Assembly: GCF_900089585.1 (NCBI RefSeq)
Contig: NZ_FLRH01000003.1
Span: 248,001-312,000, forward strand
Length of the DNA stretch: 64,000 bases
Reading direction: 5' to 3'
From: Micromonospora sediminicola
Lineage (GTDB): Bacteria > Actinomycetota > Actinomycetes > Mycobacteriales > Micromonosporaceae
Below are positions 50,114 through 59,433 of the stretch, one piece after another. A program made the position numbers and the translations under genes. Numbering within the stretch: position 1 is the first letter of the stretch; each line of letters opens with the position of its first letter. The notes beneath the pieces were generated by a model. It was not told the DNA's origin. It saw only the letters and a program-made list of their open reading frames with translations, and made no database searches.

Positions 50114-51934
50114 TCAGCCGTTGCTTCGCGTCGGCGGGACGGTCGGGAACGGGAAGCCCCCACCGCCGCCACCCGGCGTGCTGGGCGAACCGCTCGGGGT
50201 CGCGCTCGGCGGGGTCGGGCTCTCGCTCTGCTCTTCGATCGGCACGTCGACCTCGATGGTCACGGTCTCACCGCGAGGCAGCTTGGTGCCGGCGGACGGC
50301 GACTGGCTGCTAACCTTCCCCGCCTGGGACGGCTCGACCTCGTTGCCCTCCCGGGTCCTGACGTCATAGCCGGCTTCCTTCAACCGCTGCTTCGCCTGGT
50401 CCTCGGTGTAGCCACGGACGTTCGGCACCTCACCGACGTTGCCCTTGGAGACCGAGAGCGTCACCTTGCTGCCCTCGGCCACCGGGCTGCCCTCGGCGGG
50501 CGAGACCTCGACGACCTGGCCCTCGGGCGCGCTGTTGGTCACGTCCTTGCGCACCGCGACCAGGCTCCGCTCGTCCAGGCGGGCCTTCGCGGCATCGAAG
50601 GTGCTGCCCTTCAGACCGGTGGGGATGGTGACCTCGCCGGGGCCGGTGCAGATCTGGACCGAGACGGCGGTGTTCTTCTCCACCCGCAGGCCCGGGCCCG
50701 GGCTCTGGTTGACGACGGTGCCCTTCTTGCACTCCGTGTTCTGCACCGGGTCACCGTTGACGTAGCGCAGCCCGGCCTGGGTCAGCGCCGCCTGCGCCTC
50801 GGCCTGCGTGCTGTCCACCAGCTTCGGCACGGAGACCTTCTCGGCCCCGGTCTGGTTGAGCCAGAGCGCGGTGCCCAGCGCGATCACCGCGAGCACACCG
50901 AGCGCGGCGAACGTGGCGATGACCCAGGAGGAGGACTTGCGCTTGCGCGGATCCCCGACCCGGGCCGGCGCCTGCTGGCGCGTCTGCGGGCCCATCATCT
51001 GGGTCTGCTGCGCCTGGTGGTAGCCGCCTCCGGCGGCCGCCATCGGCATCGTCTCCTCGGACGGCATCACCGGGGTCGCCAGCACCGGCCGGCCGGCGGC
51101 GGCGCGGAGCAGGTCCGCCCGCATCTCGCCGGCGCTCTGGTAGCGGTTGAGCGGGTTCTTGGAGAGCGCCTTGAGCACGATGGCGTCGACCGCGGGGTTG
51201 ACGTCCGGGTTGATCGTGCTGGGCGTCGGCGGCTGCTCCCGTACGTGCTGGTAGGCCACGCTGACCGGGCTGTCGCCGACGAACGGCGGGTGCCCGCAGA
51301 GCAGCTCGAACAGCACGCACCCGGCGGCGTAGACGTCGGAGCGGGCGTCGACCGCCTCGCCGCGCGCCTGCTCGGGGGACAGGTATTGTGCCGTGCCGAT
51401 GACCGCGCTGGTCTGCGTCATCGTGGTCGCGCCGCTGGCCAGCGCGCGGGCGATGCCGAAGTCCATCACCTTGACCTGGCCGGTCTGGGTGAGCATCACG
51501 TTGCCGGGCTTGATGTCCCGGTGGATGATGCCGTGCCGGTGGCTGAACTCCAGGGCGGCGCACATGTCGGCGCAGATCTCCAGCGCCCGGCGCGGCTGGA
51601 GCCGCCCCTCGACGCCGAGGACCTCCTTGAGAGTCCGCCCGTTGACGAACTCCATCACGATGAACGGCAGCGTCTCGCCGGTCGGGGCGGTCTCCTCGCC
51701 GGTGTCGTAGACGGCGACGATGGCCGGGTGGTTGAGCGAGGCGGCGTTCTGCGCCTCCCGACGGAACCGCATCTGGAACGTGGCGTCGCGGGCCAGGTCG
51801 GCACGAAGCATCTTGATCGCGACGTCCCGCCCGAGCCGGAGATCGCGACCGCGGTGCACCTCCGCCATGCCGCCGTAGCCCAGCAGCTCGCCGACCTGGT
51901 ACCTGCCACCGAGCAGGCGGGCCTGCGCTGTCAT
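50114..51934 (-). CDS. pknB: Ser/Thr protein kinase PknB with PASTA domains
   Basis: The 606-residue protein has a kinase domain (about 10-275) with HRDIKPGNVML, VKVMDFGIARA and GTAQYLSPEQARG; a juxtamembrane linker; one membrane helix (about 335-355: SWVIATFAALGVLAVIALGTALWL); and three extracellular PASTA domains (about 365-570), one fewer than M. tuberculosis PknB. A Ser/Pro/Gly-rich tail follows. PASTA domains bind muropeptides or lipid II. The start overlaps the pknA stop by 4 nt. It is the last gene of the operon. Confidence 0.95.
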   Translation of the reverse strand: MTAQARLLGGRYQVGELLGYGGMAEVHRGRDLRLGRDVAIKMLRADLARDATFQMRFRREAQNAASLNHPAIVAVYDTGEETAPTGETLPFIVMEFVNGRTLKEVLGVEGRLQPRRALEICADMCAALEFSHRHGIIHRDIKPGNVMLTQTGQVKVMDFGIARALASGATTMTQTSAVIGTAQYLSPEQARGEAVDARSDVYAAGCVLFELLCGHPPFVGDSPVSVAYQHVREQPPTPSTINPDVNPAVDAIVLKALSKNPLNRYQSAGEMRADLLRAAAGRPVLATPVMPSEETMPMAAAGGGYHQAQQTQMMGPQTRQQAPARVGDPRKRKSSSWVIATFAALGVLAVIALGTALWLNQTGAEKVSVPKLVDSTQAEAQAALTQAGLRYVNGDPVQNTECKKGTVVNQSPGPGLRVEKNTAVSVQICTGPGEVTIPTGLKGSTFDAAKARLDERSLVAVRKDVTNSAPEGQVVEVSPAEGSPVAEGSKVTLSVSKGNVGEVPNVRGYTEDQAKQRLKEAGYDVRTREGNEVEPSQAGKVSSQSPSAGTKLPRGETVTIEVDVPIEEQSESPTPPSATPSGSPSTPGGGGGGFPFPTVPPTRSNG

Positions 51935-53292
51935 CGCGTCTCTCGTCCTTCGCTCGTCGTCGAACCGCCGCCGGCCGGCTGGAGGCGTACCTCACGACGG
52001 TACGACGTGCGGACCGGATAGTCGTCCCCGTACGCCCGCACCGCGCCGGACGTCACGCTCACACTCGCCGGTACGGGCGGACCGGCGGCACCGGCCACGT
52101 ATTTCCGGTACCAGAAAGAAATCACGCCCGAACAGAGGATGACCAGCACGGCCACCACGATCGCCGTGGTCCAGAGCCCGGAACGGGAACGGCGCTGGGG
52201 CGGCGGCGCGGCGGGCGGGCGGGCGTACCCCTGGGGGTGGTGTTGCGGTCGGGGCTGTGGGACGGGGGCCGCCCCGCGCGGCGCCACCGGTGGGCGGGCC
52301 TGCGGGGCGGGGTGCGCGACCATGGTCGGACGCGGCGCCACCGGTGGGCGGGCCGGGGCCACGGGCGGGCGGGGCTGCGGGCGCGGGGCGGCGGTCGGCA
52401 CCTGGGCCCGCGCGACGGGCGCGGCGGGTGAGGCCGGGGCGCCGGAGATCGGGTGCCCGGCGCGCGCCTGCTGGGAGAGCGCGAGCTTGGCCTGGCGGGC
52501 GACGCTCGCCAGCGCGGCGGCGCTGGGCCAGCGGGCCGCCGGGTCCTTGGCCATCGACCGCTCGACGATCGCGCGCACCTGGGGCGGGATGTCGGCGGGG
52601 AGCGGCCGGGGTGCGTCGCGTACGTGCTTCATGGCGATCTCGAGCGGATTGTCCCCCTCGAAGGGGCGCCGCCCGGCCAGGCACTGGTAGGCCACCACGC
52701 CGAGCGCGTACACGTCGGAAGCGGGGGTGGCGACCGCGCCGGTGGCCTGCTCCGGAGAGATGTACGAGGCGGTGCCGAGCACCGAGCCGGCGGCGGTGAG
52801 CTGCCCGACCAGGTCGGACCGGGCGATGCCGAAGTCGGTGAGCACCAGCGTGCCGTTCGGCCGCACCAGCAGGTTCCCGGGCTTCACGTCCCGGTGCACG
52901 ATGCCCTTCTCGTGGGCCGCGTGCAGCGCGTCGGCGGCCTGGGCCAGCAACGCCATGGTGCGGGCCGGGGTGAGCCGGCCGACCCGGCTGAGCGTGGCGG
53001 AGAGCGCGTCGCCCTCCACGTATTCCATCACCAGGAAGGCGATCTGCTGGTCGCTGCCGAAGTCGTAGACGTCGACCACGCCGGGGTGGTTGATGGTGGC
53101 CATGGTCCGCGCCTCGCCACGGAACCGCTCGGCGAAGCCCGGCTCGTCGAGCAGCGCGGGGAGCAGGCTCTTGACCGCGACCGTACGGCCCAGCACCTGG
53201 TCGGTGCCGCGCCAGACGTCGCCCATGCCACCGCTGGCGATCCGCTCGTCCAGGCGGTAGCGGTTGCCGAGCTGCACACCCGGGCTGAGCAC
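51931..53292 (-). CDS. pknA: Ser/Thr protein kinase PknA
   Basis: The 453-residue kinase has the domain (about 10-265) with IASGGMGDVWRG (P-loop), VAVKSL (Lys), HRDVKPGNLLV, LVLTDFGIARS and ASYISPEQATG. A long Pro/Ala-rich linker (280-375) leads to one membrane helix (about 380-400) and a short outside tail, without PASTA domains. It phosphorylates division proteins such as Wag31 and FtsZ in mycobacteria. It starts one base past the pbpA stop region and overlaps pknB. Confidence 0.95.
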   Translation of the reverse strand: MLSPGVQLGNRYRLDERIASGGMGDVWRGTDQVLGRTVAVKSLLPALLDEPGFAERFRGEARTMATINHPGVVDVYDFGSDQQIAFLVMEYVEGDALSATLSRVGRLTPARTMALLAQAADALHAAHEKGIVHRDVKPGNLLVRPNGTLVLTDFGIARSDLVGQLTAAGSVLGTASYISPEQATGAVATPASDVYALGVVAYQCLAGRRPFEGDNPLEIAMKHVRDAPRPLPADIPPQVRAIVERSMAKDPAARWPSAAALASVARQAKLALSQQARAGHPISGAPASPAAPVARAQVPTAAPRPQPRPPVAPARPPVAPRPTMVAHPAPQARPPVAPRGAAPVPQPRPQHHPQGYARPPAAPPPQRRSRSGLWTTAIVVAVLVILCSGVISFWYRKYVAGAAGPPVPASVSVTSGAVRAYGDDYPVRTSYRREVRLQPAGGGSTTSEGRETR

Positions 53293-53293
53293 G

Positions 53294-54799
53294 TCAGCGC
53301 CTCCCGGAGTCGGCGATGGCCGCCGCCATGATCCGGCCGGCGATCCGGGCCGCCTCGGCGCTGCCGCCGCTGCCGGCCTGCTCCAGCTCGACGCAGACCG
53401 CGGAGAGCGGCGTGCCGTCCTTGGCCAGCGCGAAGCCGATGAACCAGCCGTGGTCCGGCGTGTCCGGGCCGGACTGGGCGGTGCCGGTCTTGCCGCCGAC
53501 CACGTAGCCGTCGATGGCGGCCCGTTGGCCGGTGCCCTCCTTCACCACGTTCTGCATCATCGACCGCAGGTCGGCCGACACCTGGCTGCTGACCGGGCGG
53601 CGCAACTCGCGCGGCTTGGCGGCGTCGTAGACGGTGGTGCGGTCCGGGCCGAGCAGCTGCTTGACCAGGTACGGGCGCATCTGGCTGCCGTCGTTGGCCA
53701 CCGCGGCGGCGATCAGCGCGCCCTGCAACGGCGTCATCCGCACGTTGTTCTGGCCGATCGACGACTGGGCCAGCGCGGCCGGGTCGGTGCTGCCGTCCGG
53801 GTTCTGCATGTCGCCGGTGCGGCTGGCCGCGACCGGTAGCCCGCCGTCGCCGTCCTGCCCGACCGTGAGGTCCTCCTGCTCGAAGCCGAACTGCCGGGCC
53901 TTCTCCTTGACCTTGTCCGCGCCGAGCCGGACGCCGAGCTGGGCGAAGCCGGTGTTGCAGGACTCGGTCACCGCCTCCCGCAGCGTGACCTGGGCCTCGG
54001 GGCAGATGGACTCGGCGGCGTTGCGGATCGGCACTCCCGCGCCCGGCGCGGTGTAGCTGCGCCCCGCCGGGATCTGGGTCTGCTGGCCGATGCCGTTCTC
54101 CAACGCCGCCGCGGCCATGACGATCTTGAAGGTGGAGCCCGGCGGCAGCACCTCGGACAGCGCCCGGTTGGCCAGCGGCCGGTCCTTGTCCTTCTCCAGC
54201 GCGTTGTAGGCCCGGTCGGCCTCCGTGCTGTCGTGGCTGGCCAGCGGGTTCGGGTCGAAGCTGGGCATGGAGACCAGCGCCTGCACCGCCCCGGTACGCG
54301 GGTCGATCGCGATCGCCGCGCCCTTGGTGGCCCCCACCTGGTTGTCGTTGAGCTGCTTGTACGCCGTCTCCTGGGCCCGCTTGGAGAGGGTCAGCAGCAC
54401 GTTGCCGCCACCGGTCTCGTCACCGGTGAACATGTCCTTGATCCGGTTGGCGATGAGCGCGTCGCTGGTGCCGGCGAGGAAGTCGTTCTCCACCCGCTCG
54501 ATGCCGCTGGCGCCGCCGTTGACCGGCTTCCAGCCGAGCACGTGCGCGTACGTCTTCCCACCCGGATAGGTGCGCTGGAACTTCAGCTCACCGCCGGTCT
54601 CCTTGCTGACCGCGTACGCGGTGCCGCCGACCTCGATGTTGCCGCGCTTGCGGTCGTACTCGGCGACCTGGACCCGACCGTTGTAGTCGCTGGTGCGGTA
54701 TTCGTCGGCCTTGTAGGCCTGGATCCAGTTCAGGTTCGCGAAGAGCAGCCCGAACAGGACCATCACGACCACACCGACGCGGCGCAGGGGTGCGTTCAC
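53294..54799 (-). CDS. pbpA: Penicillin-binding protein PbpA (transpeptidase, PBP2-like)
   Basis: The 501-residue protein has a cytoplasmic tip, a membrane anchor (about 7-24: VGVVVMVLFGLLFANLNW), a non-catalytic dimerization domain and the transpeptidase domain. The three active-site motifs are VLPPGSTFKIVM (Ser and Lys, about residue 220), TESCNTGFAQ (Ser-x-Asn) and YVVGGKTGTAQSG (KTG). It cross-links new peptidoglycan together with RodA, encoded just upstream. Its start codon overlaps the rodA stop by 4 nt. Confidence 0.93.
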   Translation of the reverse strand: MNAPLRRVGVVVMVLFGLLFANLNWIQAYKADEYRTSDYNGRVQVAEYDRKRGNIEVGGTAYAVSKETGGELKFQRTYPGGKTYAHVLGWKPVNGGASGIERVENDFLAGTSDALIANRIKDMFTGDETGGGNVLLTLSKRAQETAYKQLNDNQVGATKGAAIAIDPRTGAVQALVSMPSFDPNPLASHDSTEADRAYNALEKDKDRPLANRALSEVLPPGSTFKIVMAAAALENGIGQQTQIPAGRSYTAPGAGVPIRNAAESICPEAQVTLREAVTESCNTGFAQLGVRLGADKVKEKARQFGFEQEDLTVGQDGDGGLPVAASRTGDMQNPDGSTDPAALAQSSIGQNNVRMTPLQGALIAAAVANDGSQMRPYLVKQLLGPDRTTVYDAAKPRELRRPVSSQVSADLRSMMQNVVKEGTGQRAAIDGYVVGGKTGTAQSGPDTPDHGWFIGFALAKDGTPLSAVCVELEQAGSGGSAEAARIAGRIMAAAIADSGRR

Positions 54800-56286
54800 G
54801 GCCGGATCACCTCCGTCGGGGCGCCGTGCAGCTGCTCGGGCGGACCGCCGGCAGGGCGCGCCGCCGGGCCACCCCCACCGGTGACCGGCCGGCGGGCGCC
54901 GTCGGACACCCGCAGCAGCACCGCGATCAGCAGCCAGTTCGCCATCAGCGAGGAGCCACCGGCGGACAGGAACGGGGTGGTCTGGCCGGTCAGCGGGATG
55001 AGCTTGCTGATCCCGCCGACGATGACGAACACCTGGAGGCCCAGGGTGAACGCCAGACCCCCGGCGAGCAGCTTGCCGAACGAGTCCCGCACCGCCAGCG
55101 CGGCGCGCAGGCCCCGCTCGACGATCAGCAGGTAGACCACCAGCAGCGCGGAGAGGCCGAACAGGCCGATCTCCTCACCGATGCCGGCGAAGATGAAGTC
55201 GGTCTGCACCTCGGGCAGCAGCGTCGGCTGGCCGCCACCCGGACCGGCGCCGAACAGGCCACCGGTGCCGAGCGTGAGCAGGCCCTGGACCAGCTGGTAG
55301 CCCCGGTCGTACGGCTCGGCGAACGGGTCCAGCCAGATCTGCGCCCGGTCGTAGAAGTTGGCGAACGGCCCGCCCACCGTGCTGCCCAGCACGTATGCCA
55401 GGTAGGCGCCACCGAAGAACAGGATCAGACCGATGAGCAGCCAACTGACCCGCTCGGTGGCGATGTAGAGCGTCACCACGAACATGCCGAAGTAGAGCAG
55501 CGAGGTGCCCAGGTCCTTCTCGAAGACCAGCACCAGGATGCTGACCAGCCAGACCACCAGGACCGGCCCGAGGTCGCGCCCACGCGGGAAGTCGATGCCG
55601 AGCACCCGCCGGCTGGCCAGCGAGAGTACCTCGCGCTTGCGCACCAGGTAGTAGGCGAAGAACGTGAGCAGGGCCAGCTTGGCGAACTCACCCGGCTGGA
55701 TCTGGAACCCGCCGACCCGGATCCACAGCTTCGCGCCGTTGATCTCGGAGAACCGCCCCGGCAGCACCGCCGGGATCATCACCAGCACGATGCCGGCCAG
55801 GCCCAGGGTGTACGCGTAGCGCGAGAGCGAGCGATGGTCGCGCAGGATCGCCAGCAGAGCGGCGGCGAGCACCACCGCGGCGAGCGTCCAGGCGAGCTGG
55901 CGGCCGCCGGTGCCGGCGAAGATGGCCAGGTCCGCCCGCTCCGCCGGGGCGGCCTGCGCCAGGTCGTACCGGCGCAGAAAGCCGACGCCGATGCCGTTGA
56001 GCAGCGCCACCGCCGGCAGCAGGGCCGGATCGGCGAACGGCGCCAGCCAGCGGATCACCAGGTGCAGCCCCAGGAAGACCAGGCCCAGCGCGGCGGCCGG
56101 GATCCAGAAGTCCGGGGTGACCGTGTCCAGCGCCTTCGCCTCGATCATCGCCGCATACGCCGCCACCAGCACCATGGCGAGCAGGAGCAGGGACAGCTCG
56201 GCGTTACGCCGGGACCGGGCCAGGCGTACGCCGGACTGCTCGCCCGTCGAAGCGGGCGAGGCTGCCGGTACGGCGGCTGCGGTCAC
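54796..56286 (-). CDS. rodA: Peptidoglycan glycosyltransferase RodA (SEDS family)
   Basis: The 496-residue polytopic protein has about ten to twelve membrane helices and the FtsW/RodA/SpoVE signatures: GRFSEINGAKLWIRVGGFQIQPGEFAKLALLTF, LEKDLGTSLLYFGMF-like (here VFEKDLGTSLLYFGMF), and FAGIGEEIGLFGLSAL. It polymerises glycan strands from lipid II and works with PbpA. The GTG start has no strong ribosome binding site; 28 bp separate it from the pstP stop. Confidence 0.93.
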   Translation of the reverse strand: MTAAAVPAASPASTGEQSGVRLARSRRNAELSLLLLAMVLVAAYAAMIEAKALDTVTPDFWIPAAALGLVFLGLHLVIRWLAPFADPALLPAVALLNGIGVGFLRRYDLAQAAPAERADLAIFAGTGGRQLAWTLAAVVLAAALLAILRDHRSLSRYAYTLGLAGIVLVMIPAVLPGRFSEINGAKLWIRVGGFQIQPGEFAKLALLTFFAYYLVRKREVLSLASRRVLGIDFPRGRDLGPVLVVWLVSILVLVFEKDLGTSLLYFGMFVVTLYIATERVSWLLIGLILFFGGAYLAYVLGSTVGGPFANFYDRAQIWLDPFAEPYDRGYQLVQGLLTLGTGGLFGAGPGGGQPTLLPEVQTDFIFAGIGEEIGLFGLSALLVVYLLIVERGLRAALAVRDSFGKLLAGGLAFTLGLQVFVIVGGISKLIPLTGQTTPFLSAGGSSLMANWLLIAVLLRVSDGARRPVTGGGGPAARPAGGPPEQLHGAPTEVIRP

Positions 56287-56314
56287 GGATGCGTCCTCAG
56301 GATCGAGCCGACAC

Positions 56315-57748
56315 TCACTCCGGCGACCGGCAACCGGCGGGATCGGCCGGTGCGTCGGTGTCGGAGGGAGCGGCGTCGGGCGTGGTGGTCGACGTCGGCG
56401 TGGGCGTCGGCGTGCCGGCCGCCGGGGTCGGCGGCACGGCGCTGCCGGTGATGACCGGGGTCAGCGCTCCTGCCGTCGTCACCGGGGTCGGGCTCGCCGG
56501 ACCGGCCGTCGGCCCGGGCGGGCAGAGCGGCTTGAGGTTCGGGTTGGCCGGGTCGTCGCTGGTCAGCTCGGCCAGCCGGCGCTCGGCATCCGGTTCGCTC
56601 TTGGCCTGGATGCCCTGCTTCACCCGCTCCTGCGCGGCCAGCGTCAGGTCGTCGAGCCGCGCCGGGCTGCGCTCGTGCACGTTCGACAGGTCGAGCCCGG
56701 CGACCTGCCCGGGCACGCCGCGGAAGACCGCGAGCTGACCGTCGTCGGTGGCGCCGACGTAGAACTGGCGCTGGGTGTAGCTCCAGCCGCCGAAGATGCC
56801 GCCGGCGACGATGACCGCCAGCGCGAGCGCCATCGCGGCGGTCCGCAGCGGGTGCCGCCGGCGCCGCTCGGGCTCGTCGTCGCGGGTGTCGACCGGCTCC
56901 TCCGGAGCGGGCGGCCGGGGCGCGGACAGCGCCGAGGCGCGGGCCGCCGGGGTGGAGTCGTCGGCGGAGGTCGCCATGCCCCGGTCCCGGGCGGCGGCGC
57001 CGCCGACGATCGGGGACGCCTCGACGATGTCGCGGTCGGTGGCGTCGGCGATGATCACCGTGATGTTGTCCGGACCGCCGCCGCGCAGCGCGAGCTGCAC
57101 CAGGCGCTCCACGCACTGCTGCGGGTCGGCGTACTCCCGCAGGGTGTCACCGATGGTGTCCGCGCTGACCACGCCGGAGAGCCCGTCGGAGCAGATCAGG
57201 TAGCGGTCGCCGGGCAGCACCTGGCGGACGCTGTACTCCGGGTCGATGTCGCGGCCGTCCAACGCGCGGGTGAGCAGCGAGCGCTGGGGGTGGCTGCTCG
57301 CCTCCTCGGCGCTGATCCGGCCCTCGTCGACGAGCATCTGGACGTAGGTGTCGTCCTTGGTGATCTGCGCGAACTCACCGTTGCGCAGAAGGTAGGCCCG
57401 CGAGTCACCGATGTGGACCATGCCGAGCTTGCTGCCGGAGAAGAGGGTCGCGGTGAGCGTCGTGCCCATCCCCTCCAGCTGCGGGTTGGCGTCCACGGTG
57501 TCGCGGAGCTGCTGGTTGGCGGTGCCTACGGCGGAGCGGAGCGCGTCGACCAGGGCGTCACCGGGGACGTCCTCGTCGAGCGGCGCCATGGCACCGATGA
57601 CGATGTTGCTGGCGACGTCACCGGCGGCCATGCCGCCCATGCCGTCGGCAACGGCGAGCAGCCGCGGTCCGGCGTAGACGGAATCCTGGTTGCCGTCACG
57701 GATCAGACCGCGGTCGCTGTGGGCCGCGTAGCGCAGGGTCAGAGTCAT
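56315..57748 (-). CDS. pstP: PP2C-family Ser/Thr phosphatase PstP
   Basis: The 477-residue protein has a cytoplasmic PP2C domain (about 1-240) with LIRDGNQDSVYAG, LLAVADGMGGMAAGDVAS, VHIGDSRAYLLRNGE, LICSDGLSGVVS and GGPDNITVIIA. A linker, one membrane helix (about 308-328) and an external Thr/Pro-rich C-terminus follow. It dephosphorylates PknA and PknB and their targets. It lies between rodA and fhaB, its usual place. It overlaps fhaB by 4 nt. Confidence 0.95.
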   Translation of the reverse strand: MTLTLRYAAHSDRGLIRDGNQDSVYAGPRLLAVADGMGGMAAGDVASNIVIGAMAPLDEDVPGDALVDALRSAVGTANQQLRDTVDANPQLEGMGTTLTATLFSGSKLGMVHIGDSRAYLLRNGEFAQITKDDTYVQMLVDEGRISAEEASSHPQRSLLTRALDGRDIDPEYSVRQVLPGDRYLICSDGLSGVVSADTIGDTLREYADPQQCVERLVQLALRGGGPDNITVIIADATDRDIVEASPIVGGAAARDRGMATSADDSTPAARASALSAPRPPAPEEPVDTRDDEPERRRRHPLRTAAMALALAVIVAGGIFGGWSYTQRQFYVGATDDGQLAVFRGVPGQVAGLDLSNVHERSPARLDDLTLAAQERVKQGIQAKSEPDAERRLAELTSDDPANPNLKPLCPPGPTAGPASPTPVTTAGALTPVITGSAVPPTPAAGTPTPTPTSTTTPDAAPSDTDAPADPAGCRSPE

Positions 57749-58236
57749 GGCCGTAATTCGAGGGAAGTGCGGCCGATCCGGATCGGCACGCCGAGGGGGA
57801 CGGGGGTTGGTCCGGTGACCTTAGCGCGATCCAGGTAGGTGCCGTTAGTCGATCCGAGGTCCTCGACGTACCACTGCCCGTCACGCGGCACGAGCCGGGC
57901 GTGTCGCGCCGAGGCGTAGTCGTCGGTGATCACCAGGGTGGAGTCCTCCGCCCGCCCGATGGTGATCTGGGCCTCGCCCAGGGTGATCCGGGTGCCGGCC
58001 AGTTGACCTGCGGTGACCACCAACTGGTGGGCGGCCCGACCCCGCTTGGCCTTTGCCGGCTTCCCCGCGGGCGGCGCTCCGGTGGAGGCGCCGACCCCGC
58101 GCGGCGCGGCCACCAGCCGACCCGACCGGGCCCCGGCGAAGAGGTCCCGACGGATCACGCCGACCACCGTGAACACGAAGATCCACAGCAGGATGAGGAA
58201 CCCGAACCGGGCGACGGTGATGACGAGCTCCGGCAA
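57745..58236 (-). CDS. fhaB: FHA-domain protein FhaB
   Basis: The 163-residue protein has one N-terminal membrane helix (about 4-24), a basic linker and a C-terminal FHA domain (about 75-160) with ITIGRAEDSTLVI, SARHARLV and LGSTNGTYLDRAKV, the phospho-threonine-binding residues. A PknB-type phosphorylation TxTxG site is suggested by AQITIGR. In mycobacteria it (FipA) recruits division proteins under stress. It seems to start at TTG 58236, 6 bp after the fhaA stop; the rare start codon is the main uncertainty. Confidence 0.9.
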   Translation of the reverse strand: MPELVITVARFGFLILLWIFVFTVVGVIRRDLFAGARSGRLVAAPRGVGASTGAPPAGKPAKAKRGRAAHQLVVTAGQLAGTRITLGEAQITIGRAEDSTLVITDDYASARHARLVPRDGQWYVEDLGSTNGTYLDRAKVTGPTPVPLGVPIRIGRTSLELRP

Positions 58237-58242
58237 CGGGGA

Positions 58243-59004
58243 TCAGCCGTCCACGCGGAAGGTCAGCGTCGTCGTGCCGAGCTGGATCATGTCGCCCGGG
58301 TTGAGGGCGACCGCCGAGACGCGCTGGCCGTTGACCATCGTGCCGTTCGTGGAGCCCAGGTCGGTCAGCACGACCTGGCCGCCGTCGAAGTCGAGCCGGG
58401 CGTGGCGCCGGGAGATGCCGACGTCGGGCAGGCGCAGGTTGGCCTGGTCACCGCGGCCGATCACGGTCGAGCCCATCTGCAACGGGTAGGTGCGGCCGTC
58501 GCCGGACACCAGGCGGACGTTGCGACCGCCGCCGTGGCCGGGCGGGGGGCCGTAGCCGCCGCCCTGGTCGTACGCCGGGTAGGCCGGACCGGCGTCGTAG
58601 CCGCCGGGGGCCGAGACCGGGGCGACGTCGCCGCCGGTGTAGACCTCGGCGGTGACCCGGAACATGCCGGTGTCCAGCCCCTCACCACGTTCGACCTCGA
58701 CGATCACGTCGCCGTAGACCGTCCAGGCCTGCTCGCCGATGAACTCCGCCTGCGACTGGGCCAGCTCCTGGGCCAGCGCGGCGGCGTACGGCGCCAGGCG
58801 ACTGTGGTCGTAGGGCGAGAGATCGATCACGTAGCGGTTGGGCACCAACGTACGCCCACCGGCCAGGATCGCCTTGTGCGCCTCGGCCTCCCGCTGCATG
58901 GCGTTGAGGATCTCCACGGGGTGGACCACCCCTTTGAAGACCTTGGCGAAGGCCCCCTCGACCAGGCCTTCCAGACGCTTCTCGAAGCGTTGCAGCACGC
59001 TCAC
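58243..59004 (-). CDS. fhaA: FHA-domain protein FhaA with DUF3662 domain
   Basis: The 253-residue protein has an N-terminal DUF3662 domain (about 1-115: LQRFEKRLEGLVEGAFAKVFKG, VPNRYVIDLSPYDHSRL), a Gly/Pro/Tyr-rich linker (125-160) and a C-terminal FHA domain (about 165-250) with STVIGRGDQANLRLPD, ISRRHARLDFDG and LGSTNGTMVNGQRV. In mycobacteria FhaA binds phosphorylated MviN and PbpA. It is the first gene of the operon; GTG 59004 follows a GAGGAG 6 nt upstream. Confidence 0.92.
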   Translation of the reverse strand: MSVLQRFEKRLEGLVEGAFAKVFKGVVHPVEILNAMQREAEAHKAILAGGRTLVPNRYVIDLSPYDHSRLAPYAAALAQELAQSQAEFIGEQAWTVYGDVIVEVERGEGLDTGMFRVTAEVYTGGDVAPVSAPGGYDAGPAYPAYDQGGGYGPPPGHGGGRNVRLVSGDGRTYPLQMGSTVIGRGDQANLRLPDVGISRRHARLDFDGGQVVLTDLGSTNGTMVNGQRVSAVALNPGDMIQLGTTTLTFRVDG

Positions 59005-59130
59005 CGGCTCCTCCTCGGGTCCCGAGGCAATGATGGTATCCGGACACCGCCTCCGCAGCTCACACGCCGCTCGGCCGGCTACCGTCGACCCGTTCGTGAC
59101 CAGGGCCGCAAGCGTGCTACAGTTTCGCCC

Positions 59131-59155
59131 GCCACGAGCGGTGACCGCTCGTGGC
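59131..59155. promoter_or_regulatory. 25-bp palindrome between fhaA and tRNA-Leu
   Basis: GCCACGAGCGGT (59131-59142) and ACCGCTCGTGGC (59144-59155) are exact 12-bp arms around one base. It follows a possible -10 TACAGT (59118-59123) by 7 nt, so a transcript from it would begin with this hairpin. Confidence 0.5.
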
Positions 59156-59240
59156 GTGACCAGTGGACAGCGTAGTATGTCCCGACACCTGCCGCAGATG
59201 GCGGGCGAGGGATGCGATATGGTGTTGCGGGTCGTGCCAC

Positions 59241-59326
59241 GGGGATGTGGCGGAATGGCAGACGCGCACGGTTCAGGTCCGTGTGTCCGAAAGGACGTGG
59301 GGGTTCAACTCCCCCCATCCCCACCA
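59241..59326 (+). tRNA. tRNA-Leu (CAG)
   Basis: The acceptor stem is GGGGATG/CATCCCC with discriminator A and encoded CCA (59324-59326). The D-arm, a long variable arm (TGTCCGAAAGGACG), the T arm GGGGGTTCAACTCCCCC, and the anticodon loop TTCAGGT (anticodon CAG) identify a class II leucine tRNA reading CTG. It sits next to the fhaA operon, as leuT does in M. tuberculosis. Confidence 0.95.
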
Positions 59327-59329
59327 GAA

Positions 59330-59358
59330 CGAGGGCTCCGCAGGATGCGGGGCCCTCG
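59330..59358 (+). terminator. Terminator of tRNA-Leu
   Basis: A 13-bp stem (59330-59342 with 59346-59358, one G-T pair) and GGA loop, 3 bp after the encoded CCA. Confidence 0.85.
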
Positions 59359-59433
59359 CGCCGTATCGGGGCGTACCGGACGTCACGCTATGCTCCGATG
59401 GTTTCCCTGCCTCCTATAAACCAGGAGTGGCGT

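Noticed and set aside
32487..59326. Integrated element at tRNA-Gly or tRNA-Leu
   Set aside because: No integrase, no repeated tRNA 3' end and no shift in gene content were seen beside either tRNA.
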